A stretch of 64,000 bases of DNA from Desulfovibrio sp. An276 (lineage in GTDB: Bacteria > Desulfobacterota > Desulfovibrionia > Desulfovibrionales > Desulfovibrionaceae). A program made the position numbers and the translations under genes. The stretch spans positions 1-64,000 of the forward strand of contig NZ_NFJC01000003.1 of assembly GCF_002159665.1 (NCBI RefSeq), read 5' to 3'. Within the stretch, counting starts at the first letter, position 1, and each line of letters starts with the position of its first letter. The notes beneath the pieces are model-generated. The model made no database searches and was not told the origin of the DNA. It worked only from the letters and a program-made list of their open reading frames with translations. Of the stretch, positions 52,357-60,780 are shown piece after piece.

Positions 52357-54085
52357 GAAAACAGTGCGCCCGAACCTTGTGCACGCCCTTGTCCTTTTGC
52401 TTCTTGCCTTCTCCCTTGTCCTTCCCTGCCCGGAGGCTTGGGCCGCGCTCAAGCGCAAGGGTGAGGCAAGCCTTGACGACACCTGGAATCCCAAGCCGGA
52501 AGCACAGGACGTGATCCTTCCCATGCCAGGCAATCTCTCCATGGTCTTCAGGGTGGTGGCTGTCCCTGCCAACGGTTTTCTCTGGTCGCTCAACCTCGAT
52601 TTGGGCGTTGCCGACACAAGCGATCCCTCCCGCTCCTACTACGACAGCACCCACAAGGCAGTACTTTCTGCCCCCTTCTCTGCGTTAGACGTTCCGGCAT
52701 CCTGGAAGCAGAGCCTGCCCAAGGGTGCTGACGGCGATTTCTACTACTACCTTATTGCCAAATACGAAGTGAGCCGCATGCAGTGGCGCGCCGTCATGGA
52801 GGAGAACTTCGATCCAGGCAAAATCGGCCCCGACGATGCCAAGCCCGTGACAGGCATAAGCTGGTACGAGGCCATGACCTTTACGCAGCGCTACACGGAC
52901 TGGCTTCTGCAAAACCACCCCGATGCCTTGCCTTCCTTCAGGAATGATACCCGCAACACGGGCTTTGTGCGCCTGCCCACCGAGGCTGAATGGGAGTACG
53001 CTGCCCGCGGCGGCCAGAAGGACACAATCAACTACAGGCAGCAGGACTTTTTCAGCATGACCGAGGGCACAGGCTTTGGCGACTACGCGGTCTTTCGCAT
53101 GGAAGGCACCTCGCACGGCGCAGAAGGCCTGGAACCCATAGGCTCGCGCCTGCCCAATCCCTTGGGATTGCACGACACAGCCGGCAACGCTGCCGAGATG
53201 ACGCTCGACGCCTTCCGCTTCTCCATGGGCGGCCAGCTGCAGGGCTCTGCGGGCGGCTTTGTCCGCAAGGGCGGCTCCTACCTCTCGGGCAAGGACGAGA
53301 TCATGCCCGGCCGCAGGGAGGAGATGGCCCCATTTCTTAAGACCGGCGCCCTGAAAGCCAGGGATCTGGGCTTTCGTCCTGTTGTTTCCGGCGTGAACAC
53401 TCCTGGCGGCAATCGTCCTGAACTCCTCGGCAAGGAATACGCATCCTTAAGCGGTCACATGCCCAAGGACGCAACTCCCGCGAAGGACAAGAAGCAGCCC
53501 AAAATCCTTGCAGCAAGCACGCCTTTGGACGAGCTCAATCGCCTTATAGAGAACGCCCCAAGCGAGGATGTGCGCAAGAACCTTGTTTCCCTGCGCGGTC
53601 AGCTTGAGCAGAACAACATATTGCAGTCCAAGAACCGTGTCGCCATGATACGCTCCCAGCTGCAAAACTGCGCTATGTACCTCGAATCCGTGCGCAACTA
53701 CCTCTACAGGAAGACAAATTTGCGCAAGCAGGCCTACGAGGTAAAGACAGAGCTTGCCAGAATGAAGGCGCAAAAAATTCCTGCAGACATGATGGAGCGC
53801 GCGGACAAGGTGGTGAAGACTGCTCTTGCCAACATTGAGCGTGCCATGCAGACGACCCTTTCCTACTACCGCAACGACATGCAGGACATTGCGGAACTTG
53901 ATCAGAAGGACGTGCAGGCTGCCCTGCAGGAACTGCAGCAACTCTATGCTGGCAACGACTTCTACAACAAGCGCATGTCCTCAAACCTCGGCATGGTGAA
54001 GCGGCACAACGCTGCTCTTGCCAAAAAACAGAAACTCGGGGACAAGAAGATCCTTGAGGACATCAACGCCTCGCAAAAGATCTAG
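52349..54085 (+). CDS. Periplasmic formylglycine-enzyme-like protein with coiled C-terminus, TagR-like
   Basis: 578 residues with a signal peptide (about 1-32, SLVLPCPEAWA). The FGE-sulfatase/SUMF1-like domain (about 125-345) includes YEVSRMQWRAVMEENFDPG, PVTGISWYEAMTFTQRY, RLPTEAEWEYAARGGQ, GLHDTAGNAAEMTLDAF and RKGGSYLSGKDE. It lacks the paired active-site cysteines of true FGE, as most family members do, so it is probably binding and not catalytic. A coiled region (about 400-578) follows. TagR in Pseudomonas is such an FGE-like protein that acts upstream of PpkA. The ATG overlaps the permease stop by 8 bases. Confidence 0.88.
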   Translation: MSEKTVRPNLVHALVLLLLAFSLVLPCPEAWAALKRKGEASLDDTWNPKPEAQDVILPMPGNLSMVFRVVAVPANGFLWSLNLDLGVADTSDPSRSYYDSTHKAVLSAPFSALDVPASWKQSLPKGADGDFYYYLIAKYEVSRMQWRAVMEENFDPGKIGPDDAKPVTGISWYEAMTFTQRYTDWLLQNHPDALPSFRNDTRNTGFVRLPTEAEWEYAARGGQKDTINYRQQDFFSMTEGTGFGDYAVFRMEGTSHGAEGLEPIGSRLPNPLGLHDTAGNAAEMTLDAFRFSMGGQLQGSAGGFVRKGGSYLSGKDEIMPGRREEMAPFLKTGALKARDLGFRPVVSGVNTPGGNRPELLGKEYASLSGHMPKDATPAKDKKQPKILAASTPLDELNRLIENAPSEDVRKNLVSLRGQLEQNNILQSKNRVAMIRSQLQNCAMYLESVRNYLYRKTNLRKQAYEVKTELARMKAQKIPADMMERADKVVKTALANIERAMQTTLSYYRNDMQDIAELDQKDVQAALQELQQLYAGNDFYNKRMSSNLGMVKRHNAALAKKQKLGDKKILEDINASQKI

Positions 54086-54164
54086 CGCGCAAGATACGCA
54101 ACTCCTGCGCGTCCAGTATTCTAAACACACATCATCCCCCTCATTGGGGCAAGGGAGAAGTACA

Positions 54165-55070
54165 ATGGACAAACCGCGCATTGGCTGGATAGGAACAGGC
54201 GTCATGGGCTCCTCCATGGCAGGACACCTTATGGACGCAGGCTACACAGTGAGCGTCTTCAACAGGACCGTTTCCAAGACCAAGACCCTAGTGGACAAGG
54301 GTGCCAAACTTTGCGCAAGCCCGAAGGAAGTGGGCGAAAACAGCGACATCGTCTTTTCCATCGTGGGCTATCCGAAGGACGTCGAATCCGTGCTCGCTGG
54401 TGAAGACGGCGCTCTTTCCGGCATGGCAAAGGGCGGCATCATCTGTGATATGACCACCTCGAGCCCCTCCCTTGCAGTCAAACTGGCTGAAAAGGCTGCA
54501 GGCCAGGGCATCATTTCCCTGGACGCTCCTGTGACAGGCGGCGACGTGGGCGCCCGCAAGGCTACCCTCTCCATCTTTGTGGGCGGAGCACAGGAAGGCT
54601 TCGATCGTGTGCTTCCCCTCCTGCAGATTATGGGCCAGAAGATCATGCACTGCGGCGAGGCTGGCATGGGCCAGCAGGCCAAGATGGCCAATCAGGTGGC
54701 AGTGGCAGGCCTCATGTTCAGCGTCTGCGAATCCCTCATCTACGCCGCAAAGGCAGGTCTTGACGTGCGCAAATGGCATGAGCTTGTGTCCGTTGGCGCT
54801 GCCGGCAGCGTTCCCATGCAGACCCTTGCCCCGCGCATGATGGACGGAGACTTCGAGCCAGGCTTCTTTATCGATCACTTTGTGAAGGACCTGGGCCTTG
54901 TCCTTGAAGAATGCCGCCGCATGGGCATAGTCCTTCCCGGAGCTACCCTGGCAGACTCCTTCTATCGCTCCATGCAGGGCCAGGGCTTTGGCAAGAAGGG
55001 AACCCAGGCTCTCATTCAGGCTCTGTGCGCCTTCTCGGGCACAACCTGGGAGCCCATTCCCAAGGCCTAA
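54165..55070 (+). CDS. 3-hydroxyisobutyrate/beta-hydroxyacid dehydrogenase family
   Basis: 301 residues. The N-terminal Rossmann motif GWIGTGVMGSSMAGHLM (about 6-22), SLDAPVTGGDVGARKATLSIFVGG (substrate-binding signature near residue 118), GMGQQAKMANQ with the catalytic Lys (about residue 171) and KDLGLVLEECR define the beta-hydroxyacid dehydrogenase family. Substrates include 3-hydroxyisobutyrate, tartronate semialdehyde and sulfolactaldehyde-type compounds; none can be chosen. GGGAG precedes the ATG. It is followed by a terminator and is probably unrelated to the signalling locus upstream. Confidence 0.9.
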   Translation: MDKPRIGWIGTGVMGSSMAGHLMDAGYTVSVFNRTVSKTKTLVDKGAKLCASPKEVGENSDIVFSIVGYPKDVESVLAGEDGALSGMAKGGIICDMTTSSPSLAVKLAEKAAGQGIISLDAPVTGGDVGARKATLSIFVGGAQEGFDRVLPLLQIMGQKIMHCGEAGMGQQAKMANQVAVAGLMFSVCESLIYAAKAGLDVRKWHELVSVGAAGSVPMQTLAPRMMDGDFEPGFFIDHFVKDLGLVLEECRRMGIVLPGATLADSFYRSMQGQGFGKKGTQALIQALCAFSGTTWEPIPKA

Positions 55071-55093
55071 CCAGAGCATTTCTTTGTATTTCC

Positions 55094-55127
55094 AAAGCCT
55101 GTTGGTATCTCTCGACAGGCTTTTTTT
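55094..55127 (+). terminator. Intrinsic terminator
   Basis: AAGCCTGT and ACAGGCTT with a 12-base loop followed by seven T, 24 bases after the dehydrogenase stop. Confidence 0.9.
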
Positions 55128-55134
55128 GCAACTG

Positions 55135-55160
55135 CAAAAAGGGCCTCCGACAAGAGGCCC
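55135..55160 (-). terminator. Intrinsic terminator of the methyltransferase gene
   Basis: On the minus strand GGGCCTC-ttgtcg-GAGGCCC followed by five T, facing the plus-strand terminator in this convergent gap. Confidence 0.85.
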
Positions 55161-55206
55161 TCGAACAAAAACTGTTCCCGCGAGGGGAAGGAAATACGAA
55201 AGCTCC

Positions 55207-56229
55207 CTACCCCGGCTTCCTTGCAGTGGCTATGGCGCACATGGTGGGCACGTTCACTGCGTGTACTGGCTGCACAAAGCCTGCCTTTTCCAGATCCTCG
55301 CGGATTTCCGGGAAGCTGAACACACGCCCTCCCGCACGGTTCACGAGCATGTTGATGCCAAAGAGCGTTCCTGCGCAAGGCGAGGTGCGCGTCTCGTCCA
55401 TGATGAAGTCGCGGATGGCTATGGTTCCCCCGGGCTTCAACGCCCTCAGACACTTCTGATAGAGGTGAACGCTCTCTTCCCTGTCCATCTGATGGATGAT
55501 GGCGCTCACCCACACAAAGTCGAAGCCAGAGGGCAGCTCGTCCTCATGAAAGTCACCGGCCACGAAACCAACCCTGCCTTCAAGGGGATCACCCGCAAAG
55601 CTCTTCTTCGCCATCTCGATGACCGGGGGCAAATCGAAAATGACAGCTGTAGTGTCCGGCATGTCCTGCAAAAAGGCCCTTGTGTAGGTGCCCGAGGCTC
55701 CGCCCACGTCCAGAATTGCGGCTCCCTTTGCCAGAGGCAGGACCTTTGCCTCGTGCATGGAGGAGAGGACACCGTCTGTGAGACGCACTGCCACCGAATT
55801 CATGCCCATGATGAAGGACACCCTGTCCTGTTCAGGCCCGAGTATGCCAGGCTGGCAGTTCTGCTTTTGCGGCTTTCCTTCCTTCACGGCATAGGAAAGC
55901 CTGTTCCAGGCGCGCTGAAGGCCCGCGTAGTGGCGCATGATGGGAACCTGTGTCACAGGGGTTCTGCTGTCGAGATAGGGGACAAATTCCTCCCGTACGC
56001 TGTAGGAGAATCCATTCTTGGCAAAGTAGCCCATGCCAACCAGCGCATCCAGAAGGCACTCTGTTGCGCGCGCGTCGCACTGGGCCCTTGCGGCAAGCTG
56101 GGCTGCCGTCATACTGTTGCCAGCCTCAAGGATCAGGGTCGCAAAGTCGAATTCCGCCATGGTGCCCAGCACGTTTGCGCGCTTGAAGCCCTCCATGTCC
56201 CGTTCCAAGATGCCGTATGCCTTGTCCAT
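55207..56229 (-). CDS. O-methyltransferase family 2-like SAM methyltransferase
   Basis: 340 residues. An N-terminal winged-helix/dimerisation domain (about 1-95) precedes a class I SAM fold: ILDVGGASGTYTRAFL (motif I, near residue 172), FDLPPVIEMAK (motif II), VGFVAGDFHEDELPSGFDFVWVS and LKPGGTIAIRDFIMDE. This is the plant-OMT/hydroxyneurosporene-type layout (PF00891), used on small hydroxylated molecules in secondary metabolism. ATG 56229 is chosen because AAGGAGG lies five bases upstream; an earlier in-frame ATG lacks one. It is alone on the minus strand. Substrate unknown. Confidence 0.88.
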   Translation of the reverse strand: MDKAYGILERDMEGFKRANVLGTMAEFDFATLILEAGNSMTAAQLAARAQCDARATECLLDALVGMGYFAKNGFSYSVREEFVPYLDSRTPVTQVPIMRHYAGLQRAWNRLSYAVKEGKPQKQNCQPGILGPEQDRVSFIMGMNSVAVRLTDGVLSSMHEAKVLPLAKGAAILDVGGASGTYTRAFLQDMPDTTAVIFDLPPVIEMAKKSFAGDPLEGRVGFVAGDFHEDELPSGFDFVWVSAIIHQMDREESVHLYQKCLRALKPGGTIAIRDFIMDETRTSPCAGTLFGINMLVNRAGGRVFSFPEIREDLEKAGFVQPVHAVNVPTMCAIATARKPG

Positions 56230-56312
56230 GGCGTCCTCCTTCATGTTTGGGGTATGAGGGGGCTACCCGTATGCAGGGCAGCCCCTGTTTGAGAAAGGTA
56301 TGCCCTGTTTTT

Positions 56313-57275
56313 CTAGCAAAGACGCAGTGCCCTGTTGTACTGTCCCTTCTCCTTGAACTCGTCTATGAAGCCGTCCACAGTCTTTTCCATCTCGGATAGA
56401 GTCCTGCTGGGCGTTCTTTGCCTTGCAAGGCGCGTGCAGTAGTCGAGAATAAAGAGGGCTATCATCTCGCAGCCCAAAGGCCTTGGATCGCCTTCCATGG
56501 TGTAGGTGGCCCTGAAGGCCGGATTTTGCGTATCCCAGCTGCAGGCTGTGAGACGACAGTTGCCGAGCGTGTCCACAGGCACGTAGAGACAGTTTATGTT
56601 CTGGCCAAAGAAGGTGATGATGTCGATGATATTGGAGAAAAAGCGTGTCCTCACCAGTTCCGAAAGCCTGTCTGCGTGGGCGGGGTCTGCCTGCATGCCG
56701 TTGTCGGCAAAGTACTTTTCGCAGCGCATGGGCACAAAGATAATGAGCCCGTGCCCGGCAGTCCTTGCGCGCCCCTTTTCCCATTCGACAATGAGTTCCT
56801 CGATGGCCGCCACCTTGTGCAGGGTCTGGGCTGCCACCTCCTTTTGCGGGGTGTCCGCCTCCATGAAAAGGGATGCGTCCACTGGCACAAGGAGCACTTC
56901 TGCGTCGCAAAGGCCCATCACCCTCTCGGTAAAGGCTGGCAAATCCTCGGCAAGATCACCGGGGTAGTCGTGAAAGACCAGTTCCAGGGCAGCCTTGTTG
57001 CCAAGAACCTTGCCCAAGAGTCCTGCAGTGCTTCCGGCCTTCACGGAAAAGCTTACAGGATCATGAGTCCCTTCAAGAAGCTTTTCGGGAAGCTCGCCTT
57101 TGGCAGGGCGCAGGGAACGCACACAGGCGTCGAGGCGAGCCTCGTTGTCTATCTGTATGGTGATGCCGCCCTTCCTGCCGGCAAAGAGCGTGCGCATGGC
57201 ATCAAGGACACTGCAGACTAGTGTTGTCTTCCCTATAGAAGACGGGCCCAGGGGCAGGATATGACAGGTTTCCAT
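56313..57275 (-). CDS. P-loop GTPase/ATPase-like protein of unknown family
   Basis: 320 residues. The N-terminal P-loop GPSSIGKTT (10-18) is followed by a candidate G3/Walker B DYPGDLAED near residue 103 and VLLVPVDASLF near residue 128. IIFVPMRCEKYF stands where a G4 [NT]KxD would be, so that motif is altered. The arrangement resembles the double-GTPase group of TRAFAC-like proteins and is loosely similar in layout to SrfC. There is no signal or membrane helix. The neighbouring methyltransferase and tRNA genes give no functional clue. A regulatory or membrane-associated GTPase is possible, but I do not recognise a named family. Confidence 0.65.
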   Translation of the reverse strand: METCHILPLGPSSIGKTTLVCSVLDAMRTLFAGRKGGITIQIDNEARLDACVRSLRPAKGELPEKLLEGTHDPVSFSVKAGSTAGLLGKVLGNKAALELVFHDYPGDLAEDLPAFTERVMGLCDAEVLLVPVDASLFMEADTPQKEVAAQTLHKVAAIEELIVEWEKGRARTAGHGLIIFVPMRCEKYFADNGMQADPAHADRLSELVRTRFFSNIIDIITFFGQNINCLYVPVDTLGNCRLTACSWDTQNPAFRATYTMEGDPRPLGCEMIALFILDYCTRLARQRTPSRTLSEMEKTVDGFIDEFKEKGQYNRALRLC

Positions 57276-57518
57276 CTAAGATTTCCTTCTTTTTGCAATC
57301 TGTTTGTCAGGCATGTCTTGCAAATTCCGTGAGGGATACGGAAGGCTCAATGCTTGTTATTTCCAAAACCGTAACACACAAACAAACACGTGGCAGGGAA
57401 TGGGAAGTATCCGAAAAAACATAGTTGAAAAGCCCTTGCCCTGCAACACAAGCGTTTGCACAACATGGCAACTTGTCTCATGTTCACAAGATGTTATCCA
57501 AGGGCAACAAAGGGATAT

Positions 57519-57554
57519 GAAAAAAGGGACCTGACCCTTTGGATCAAGTCCCTT
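57519..57554 (-). terminator. Intrinsic terminator downstream of tRNA-Pro copy 1
   Basis: On the minus strand GGGAC...GTCCC with inner GATCC/GGGTC pairing, followed by six T. Confidence 0.8.
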
Positions 57555-57571
57555 GTTCTTTTCTGGATACC

Positions 57572-57648
57572 TGGTCGGGATGAAAGGATTTGAACCTTCG
57601 ACCCCTTGAACCCCATTCAAGTGCGCTCCCAGACTGCGCTACATCCCG
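57572..57648 (-). tRNA. tRNA-Pro (anticodon GGG), copy 1
   Basis: 77 bases folding as a complete cloverleaf: acceptor CGGGATG/CATCCCG, D-arm GCGC/GCGC, anticodon stem CTTGA/TCAAG with loop ATGGGGT (anticodon GGG), T-arm GAAGG/CCTTT with one wobble-type pair and loop TTCAAAT, discriminator A and encoded CCA. It reads CCC/CCT proline codons. Confidence 0.95.
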
Positions 57649-57788
57649 ACGCGGAAAATGCTTCTACGCTTGCCCAGCATTTCTGTCAAGAAAGGATTTG
57701 CATTTTGCGAAAAATCCGGCAAGCAAAATTCCAATCCACCGCCAATACTGTTCTTTTATTTCGCAATGCAAAGGTGGTGGCAGGATAC

Positions 57789-57824
57789 GAAAAAAGGGAC
57801 CTGACCTTATGGATCAAGTCCCTG
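57789..57824 (-). terminator. Intrinsic terminator downstream of tRNA-Pro copy 2
   Basis: Same hairpin as after copy 1 with small changes, and a run of T on the minus strand. Confidence 0.8.
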
Positions 57825-57840
57825 TTTCTTTCTGGATACC

Positions 57841-57917
57841 TGGTCGGGATGAAAGGATTTGAACCTTCGACCCCTTGAACCCCATTCAAGTGCGCTCCCA
57901 GACTGCGCTACATCCCG
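57841..57917 (-). tRNA. tRNA-Pro (anticodon GGG), copy 2
   Basis: Identical in sequence to copy 1, with encoded CCA; offset 269 bases. Each copy has its own terminator, so the two may be transcribed separately. Confidence 0.95.
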
Positions 57918-58114
57918 ACGCGAGAAAAGCTTCTACGCTTGCAGCCCCCTTTCTGTCAACAAATTTTTGCATTCCCGTCAAAGTTTTTTTGCCTTGCTCC
58001 CGAAACCCGCCTCAGTGGCCGAACTGGACGCTTTCAGCTTGCTCCCCCTGGACACATTCGTCTTCCCTCAAAGCAGCCGCGTGCAGCATTCTTCTTGACA
58101 AGAGGAAGCAAAAG

Positions 58115-58150
58115 GAAAAAAGTGCCTCTTCCCAATCGGACAAGAGGCAT
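58115..58150 (-). terminator. Hairpin with minus-strand T-run before the MFS gene
   Basis: On the minus strand ATGCCTCTT pairs with AAGAGGCAC (one mismatch) followed by six T. No minus-strand gene lies to its right, so its purpose is unclear; it may insulate the tRNA genes from antisense transcription. Confidence 0.45.
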
Positions 58151-58200
58151 CCCCCTTCACACTAACTTCTTAGTATATCAGCCTTTTCACCAGAAAACCC

Positions 58201-59415
58201 ATGGCAGCACGCACTCTTTCTGAAACTTCTCTCCCCTTCTTCCTGAAGCGCTTTTTCCCGCACACTCCAAGGGAAAACTATCGCCTTGTGCTCATGGTCT
58301 TCTTCTTTTTCATGGGCATAGTCTTTGCCTCCTGGGCCACCCGCATCCCGGACATCAAGCGCGCCCTGGACCTTTCGGATGCGGCCCTCGGCAGCATTCT
58401 CTTTGCATCGCCCTTGGGCGAATTGTGCGCCATCGTGCCTTCCGCCTGGATCATAGGCAAAATCCACAGCAAAAAGGCACTCCTCATTTCCATGATCCTT
58501 CTGCCACTTTGTCTTGTTGGCCTGGGGCTTGCCTTCAGCAAAGTGACCCTGTTTTGTGCCCTCTTCTGTTTCGGCTTTATGTACAACATGGCCAACATTT
58601 CGGTGAACTCCCAGGCCGTGGGCGTGGAAATCCTCTACAGGCGCAGCATTATAGCCACCTTCCACGGCATGTGGAGCCTGGGCGGCGTGGCAGGCGGTGT
58701 TATCGGCGCCCTGGTGGCTCCCCTGGGCCTCTCCCCCGTCCTGCACTTTGCCACCATCTGTGTCCTTGTCCTCTGTGGCGTCTTCTCTCTCAAGTCCCTC
58801 ATCATGCCCCGCGAGGTGCGCATAGGAAAAAGCCGGGATTCTGGTCATGCAAGGCCCAAATTCCGTCCTACGCCCTTCCTCCTCATCCTCGGCTTCATAG
58901 CCTTTGGCAGCATGGCTACCGAGGGTGCCATGTACGACTGGAGCTCTGTCTTCTTTGCACAGGTCATCCAGCCAGGCGAACACCTTGTGCGCGTAGGCTA
59001 TCTTGCCTGCATGTGCTTCATGGTCATGGGGCGCCTGCTTGCAGACGGCCTTGTGAATCGCCTGGGCGTCACCCCGGTGCTGCAGATGAGCGGCCTTTGC
59101 ATAGCCTCGGGCATGAGCCTTGCCCTTGGCTTTGCCGAACTTCTCCCCTCTACCGTTGGTCTTGCCCTGGTGGGCTTTGGCATGGCCTCGGTGGTTCCCC
59201 TTTGCTACTCTCTGGCAGGCAAGGCAAAGGACATCCCGGCACAGGTGGGCATCTCCTTCGTATCCTCCATAAGCTTCTTCGGCTTTCTGGCCTGCCCGCC
59301 CATGGTGGGCTTCCTCTCTCACCTTTTGAACCTGCGCTGGGCACTTTCCCCCATCATCCTTGTTGGGGCTGCCATCTTTGTGCTCGCAGGCCTTGCAGGC
59401 AAGATGAAGCAGTGA
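58201..59415 (+). CDS. MFS transporter (YbjJ-like)
   Basis: 404 residues with twelve membrane helices. MGIVFASWATRIPDIKRALDLSDAALG near residue 35 and the GxLADGLVNRLG-type loop near residue 285 place it with the YbjJ group of the major facilitator superfamily. Substrates of this group are poorly known (drug or sugar-related export proposed). The central loop (about 205-225) is basic. No strong ribosome site precedes the ATG. It is followed 60 bases later by the interrupted antiporter gene on the same strand, and the two may form an operon. Confidence 0.85.
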   Translation: MAARTLSETSLPFFLKRFFPHTPRENYRLVLMVFFFFMGIVFASWATRIPDIKRALDLSDAALGSILFASPLGELCAIVPSAWIIGKIHSKKALLISMILLPLCLVGLGLAFSKVTLFCALFCFGFMYNMANISVNSQAVGVEILYRRSIIATFHGMWSLGGVAGGVIGALVAPLGLSPVLHFATICVLVLCGVFSLKSLIMPREVRIGKSRDSGHARPKFRPTPFLLILGFIAFGSMATEGAMYDWSSVFFAQVIQPGEHLVRVGYLACMCFMVMGRLLADGLVNRLGVTPVLQMSGLCIASGMSLALGFAELLPSTVGLALVGFGMASVVPLCYSLAGKAKDIPAQVGISFVSSISFFGFLACPPMVGFLSHLLNLRWALSPIILVGAAIFVLAGLAGKMKQ

Positions 59416-59475
59416 CAAACAAGGCTCAACGTGCGAGAGTGCCGACATTCCCGCTTTCGCACGAGTCCAAACGCC

Positions 59476-60780
59476 ATGAAAGCCTCAATCCTTGTTCTCG
59501 CTCTCTTTTGCTCCTTTCTTCTCGCTGCCCTTGCCCTGGACATTTCCCTTCTCTGGGCTCTGGCGGCAGGCTACGGGCTTTTCTTTGTCCACGCCCTGAA
59601 AGAAGGTGTGCCAGCAAGGCGCCTTGTCTCCGTCTCCCTTTCAGGAATGCGGACTGTCTCGCCCATACTCGCAGTCTTTGTCATTATAGGCATGCTCACG
59701 GCAAGCTGGCGCGCGAGCGGCACCATTGCCTGCCTTGTGAGCATGAGCCTTGGTGTCATGGAGCCGGAATTCTTCCTGCCCTGCTCATTTCTCCTCAACT
59801 GTGCGCTTTCCTAGCTGCTCGGCTCAAGCTTTGCCACTGCAGCGACCCTTGGCGTCATCACCATGTCCCTGGGTAATGCCCTGCACGTGCCAGCTGTGCT
59901 TTGCGCAGGAAGCATCCTTGCAGGCATCTACTTTGGCGACAGGGGATCGCCCATGTCCACCTCTGCCCTTTTGGTCGCGACAGTCACAAAGACCCGCGTC
60001 TACGACAACGTGCGTCTCATGATGCGCACCTCATGGCCCGCTTTTGCGGCAAGCATTGTTCTCTATGCGGCTCTCTCCCTTCTTCTTCGGCCAGAGGGTA
60101 GCATTCCCAATGTGCAGGGCCTCTTTGCCGCAGAGTTTTCCCTGCCTCCCCTGCTCGCCCTGCCAGCCCTCCTGCTCCTTGCCCTGGCCTTCATGCGGGT
60201 CAAGGTGCATCTTGCCATGCTGGCAAGCACTGTGCTTGCCCTTGCCTTCTGCCTTTTTCTGCAGGACACGCAACCTTCGGCCCTTCCATCCCTGCTCATT
60301 CATGGCTTTGCAGCGCAGGATCCCAATGTGGCCCGCATCCTGAACGGGGGTGGCGTTCTCTCCATGGCAGAGGTTGCGGGCATTGTCTGCATCTCCTCAA
60401 CCTACGCCGGAATCTTCCGGGAAGGCGGACTCTTGCGGGTCCTGACACCGCTTGTGCATCTTATTGCAAAAAGGTGGAACGACTATGCGCCCTCCCTTGT
60501 TGTGGGCTTTCTCACAGCATGCATTTCCTGCAACCAGACCCTGCCCATCATGCTCACGCAGCAGATAACGGCTTCCCTTACGCTTCCCCCTTCCCGCCAG
60601 GCCATTGATCTCGAGGACAGCGCTGTCCTTGTCCCTGCCCTCATCCCCTGGTCCATAGCCTGCGCCATCCCCCTGCAGATGCTCGAAGCTCCGGACGCTT
60701 CCGTAGCCCTGGCCTTCTATCTCTGGCTGCTTCCCCTCTCGCGACTCTTCATCACGCCGCGCGCAAGGTGTTCCAAATGA
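59476..60780 (+). pseudogene. NhaC-type Na+/H+ antiporter gene interrupted by in-frame TAG
   Basis: One continuous frame runs from ATG 59476 to TGA 60780 except for a TAG at 59812-59814. Upstream of it are 112 codons (ASILVLALFCSFLLAAL start, PILAVFVIIGMLTASW). Downstream the same frame resumes without loss as LLGSSFATAATLGVITMSLGN, the most conserved segment of NhaC-like antiporters, then continues for 300 residues to the usual length of ~430. The codon falls where family members have a small residue before the GTS/GSS motif. TAG is the ordinary stop of many genes here (hemC, yedE, endA-like, tagR-like), so suppression is unlikely. A point nonsense mutation or a sequencing error is most likely. 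A shorter protein could restart at 59863. Confidence 0.75.

Larger units (their letters stand above)
57517..57920 (-). repeat. Tandem duplication carrying tRNA-Pro and its terminator
   Basis: The segment with terminator, spacer and tRNA-Pro at about 57517-57650 recurs at about 57786-57919, offset by 269-270 bases. The tRNA bodies are identical; the terminator regions differ at a few positions. About 135 bases between the copies are unrelated. Confidence 0.85.

Noticed and set aside
26637..54085. A complete type VI secretion system
   Set aside because: Only the phospho-signalling components resemble it; no sheath, tube, baseplate, TssM or ClpV-like protein is encoded in the window.
57590..57878. 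Two near-identical ~90-codon plus-strand frames
   Set aside because: They read through the antisense strand of the tRNA-Pro genes and owe their similarity to the tRNA duplication.
59812..59814. TAG as a pyrrolysine or readthrough codon
   Set aside because: Not adopted because TAG is used as the normal stop by many genes here and the antiporter family has no reason for a special residue at this point; kept only as something to exclude.
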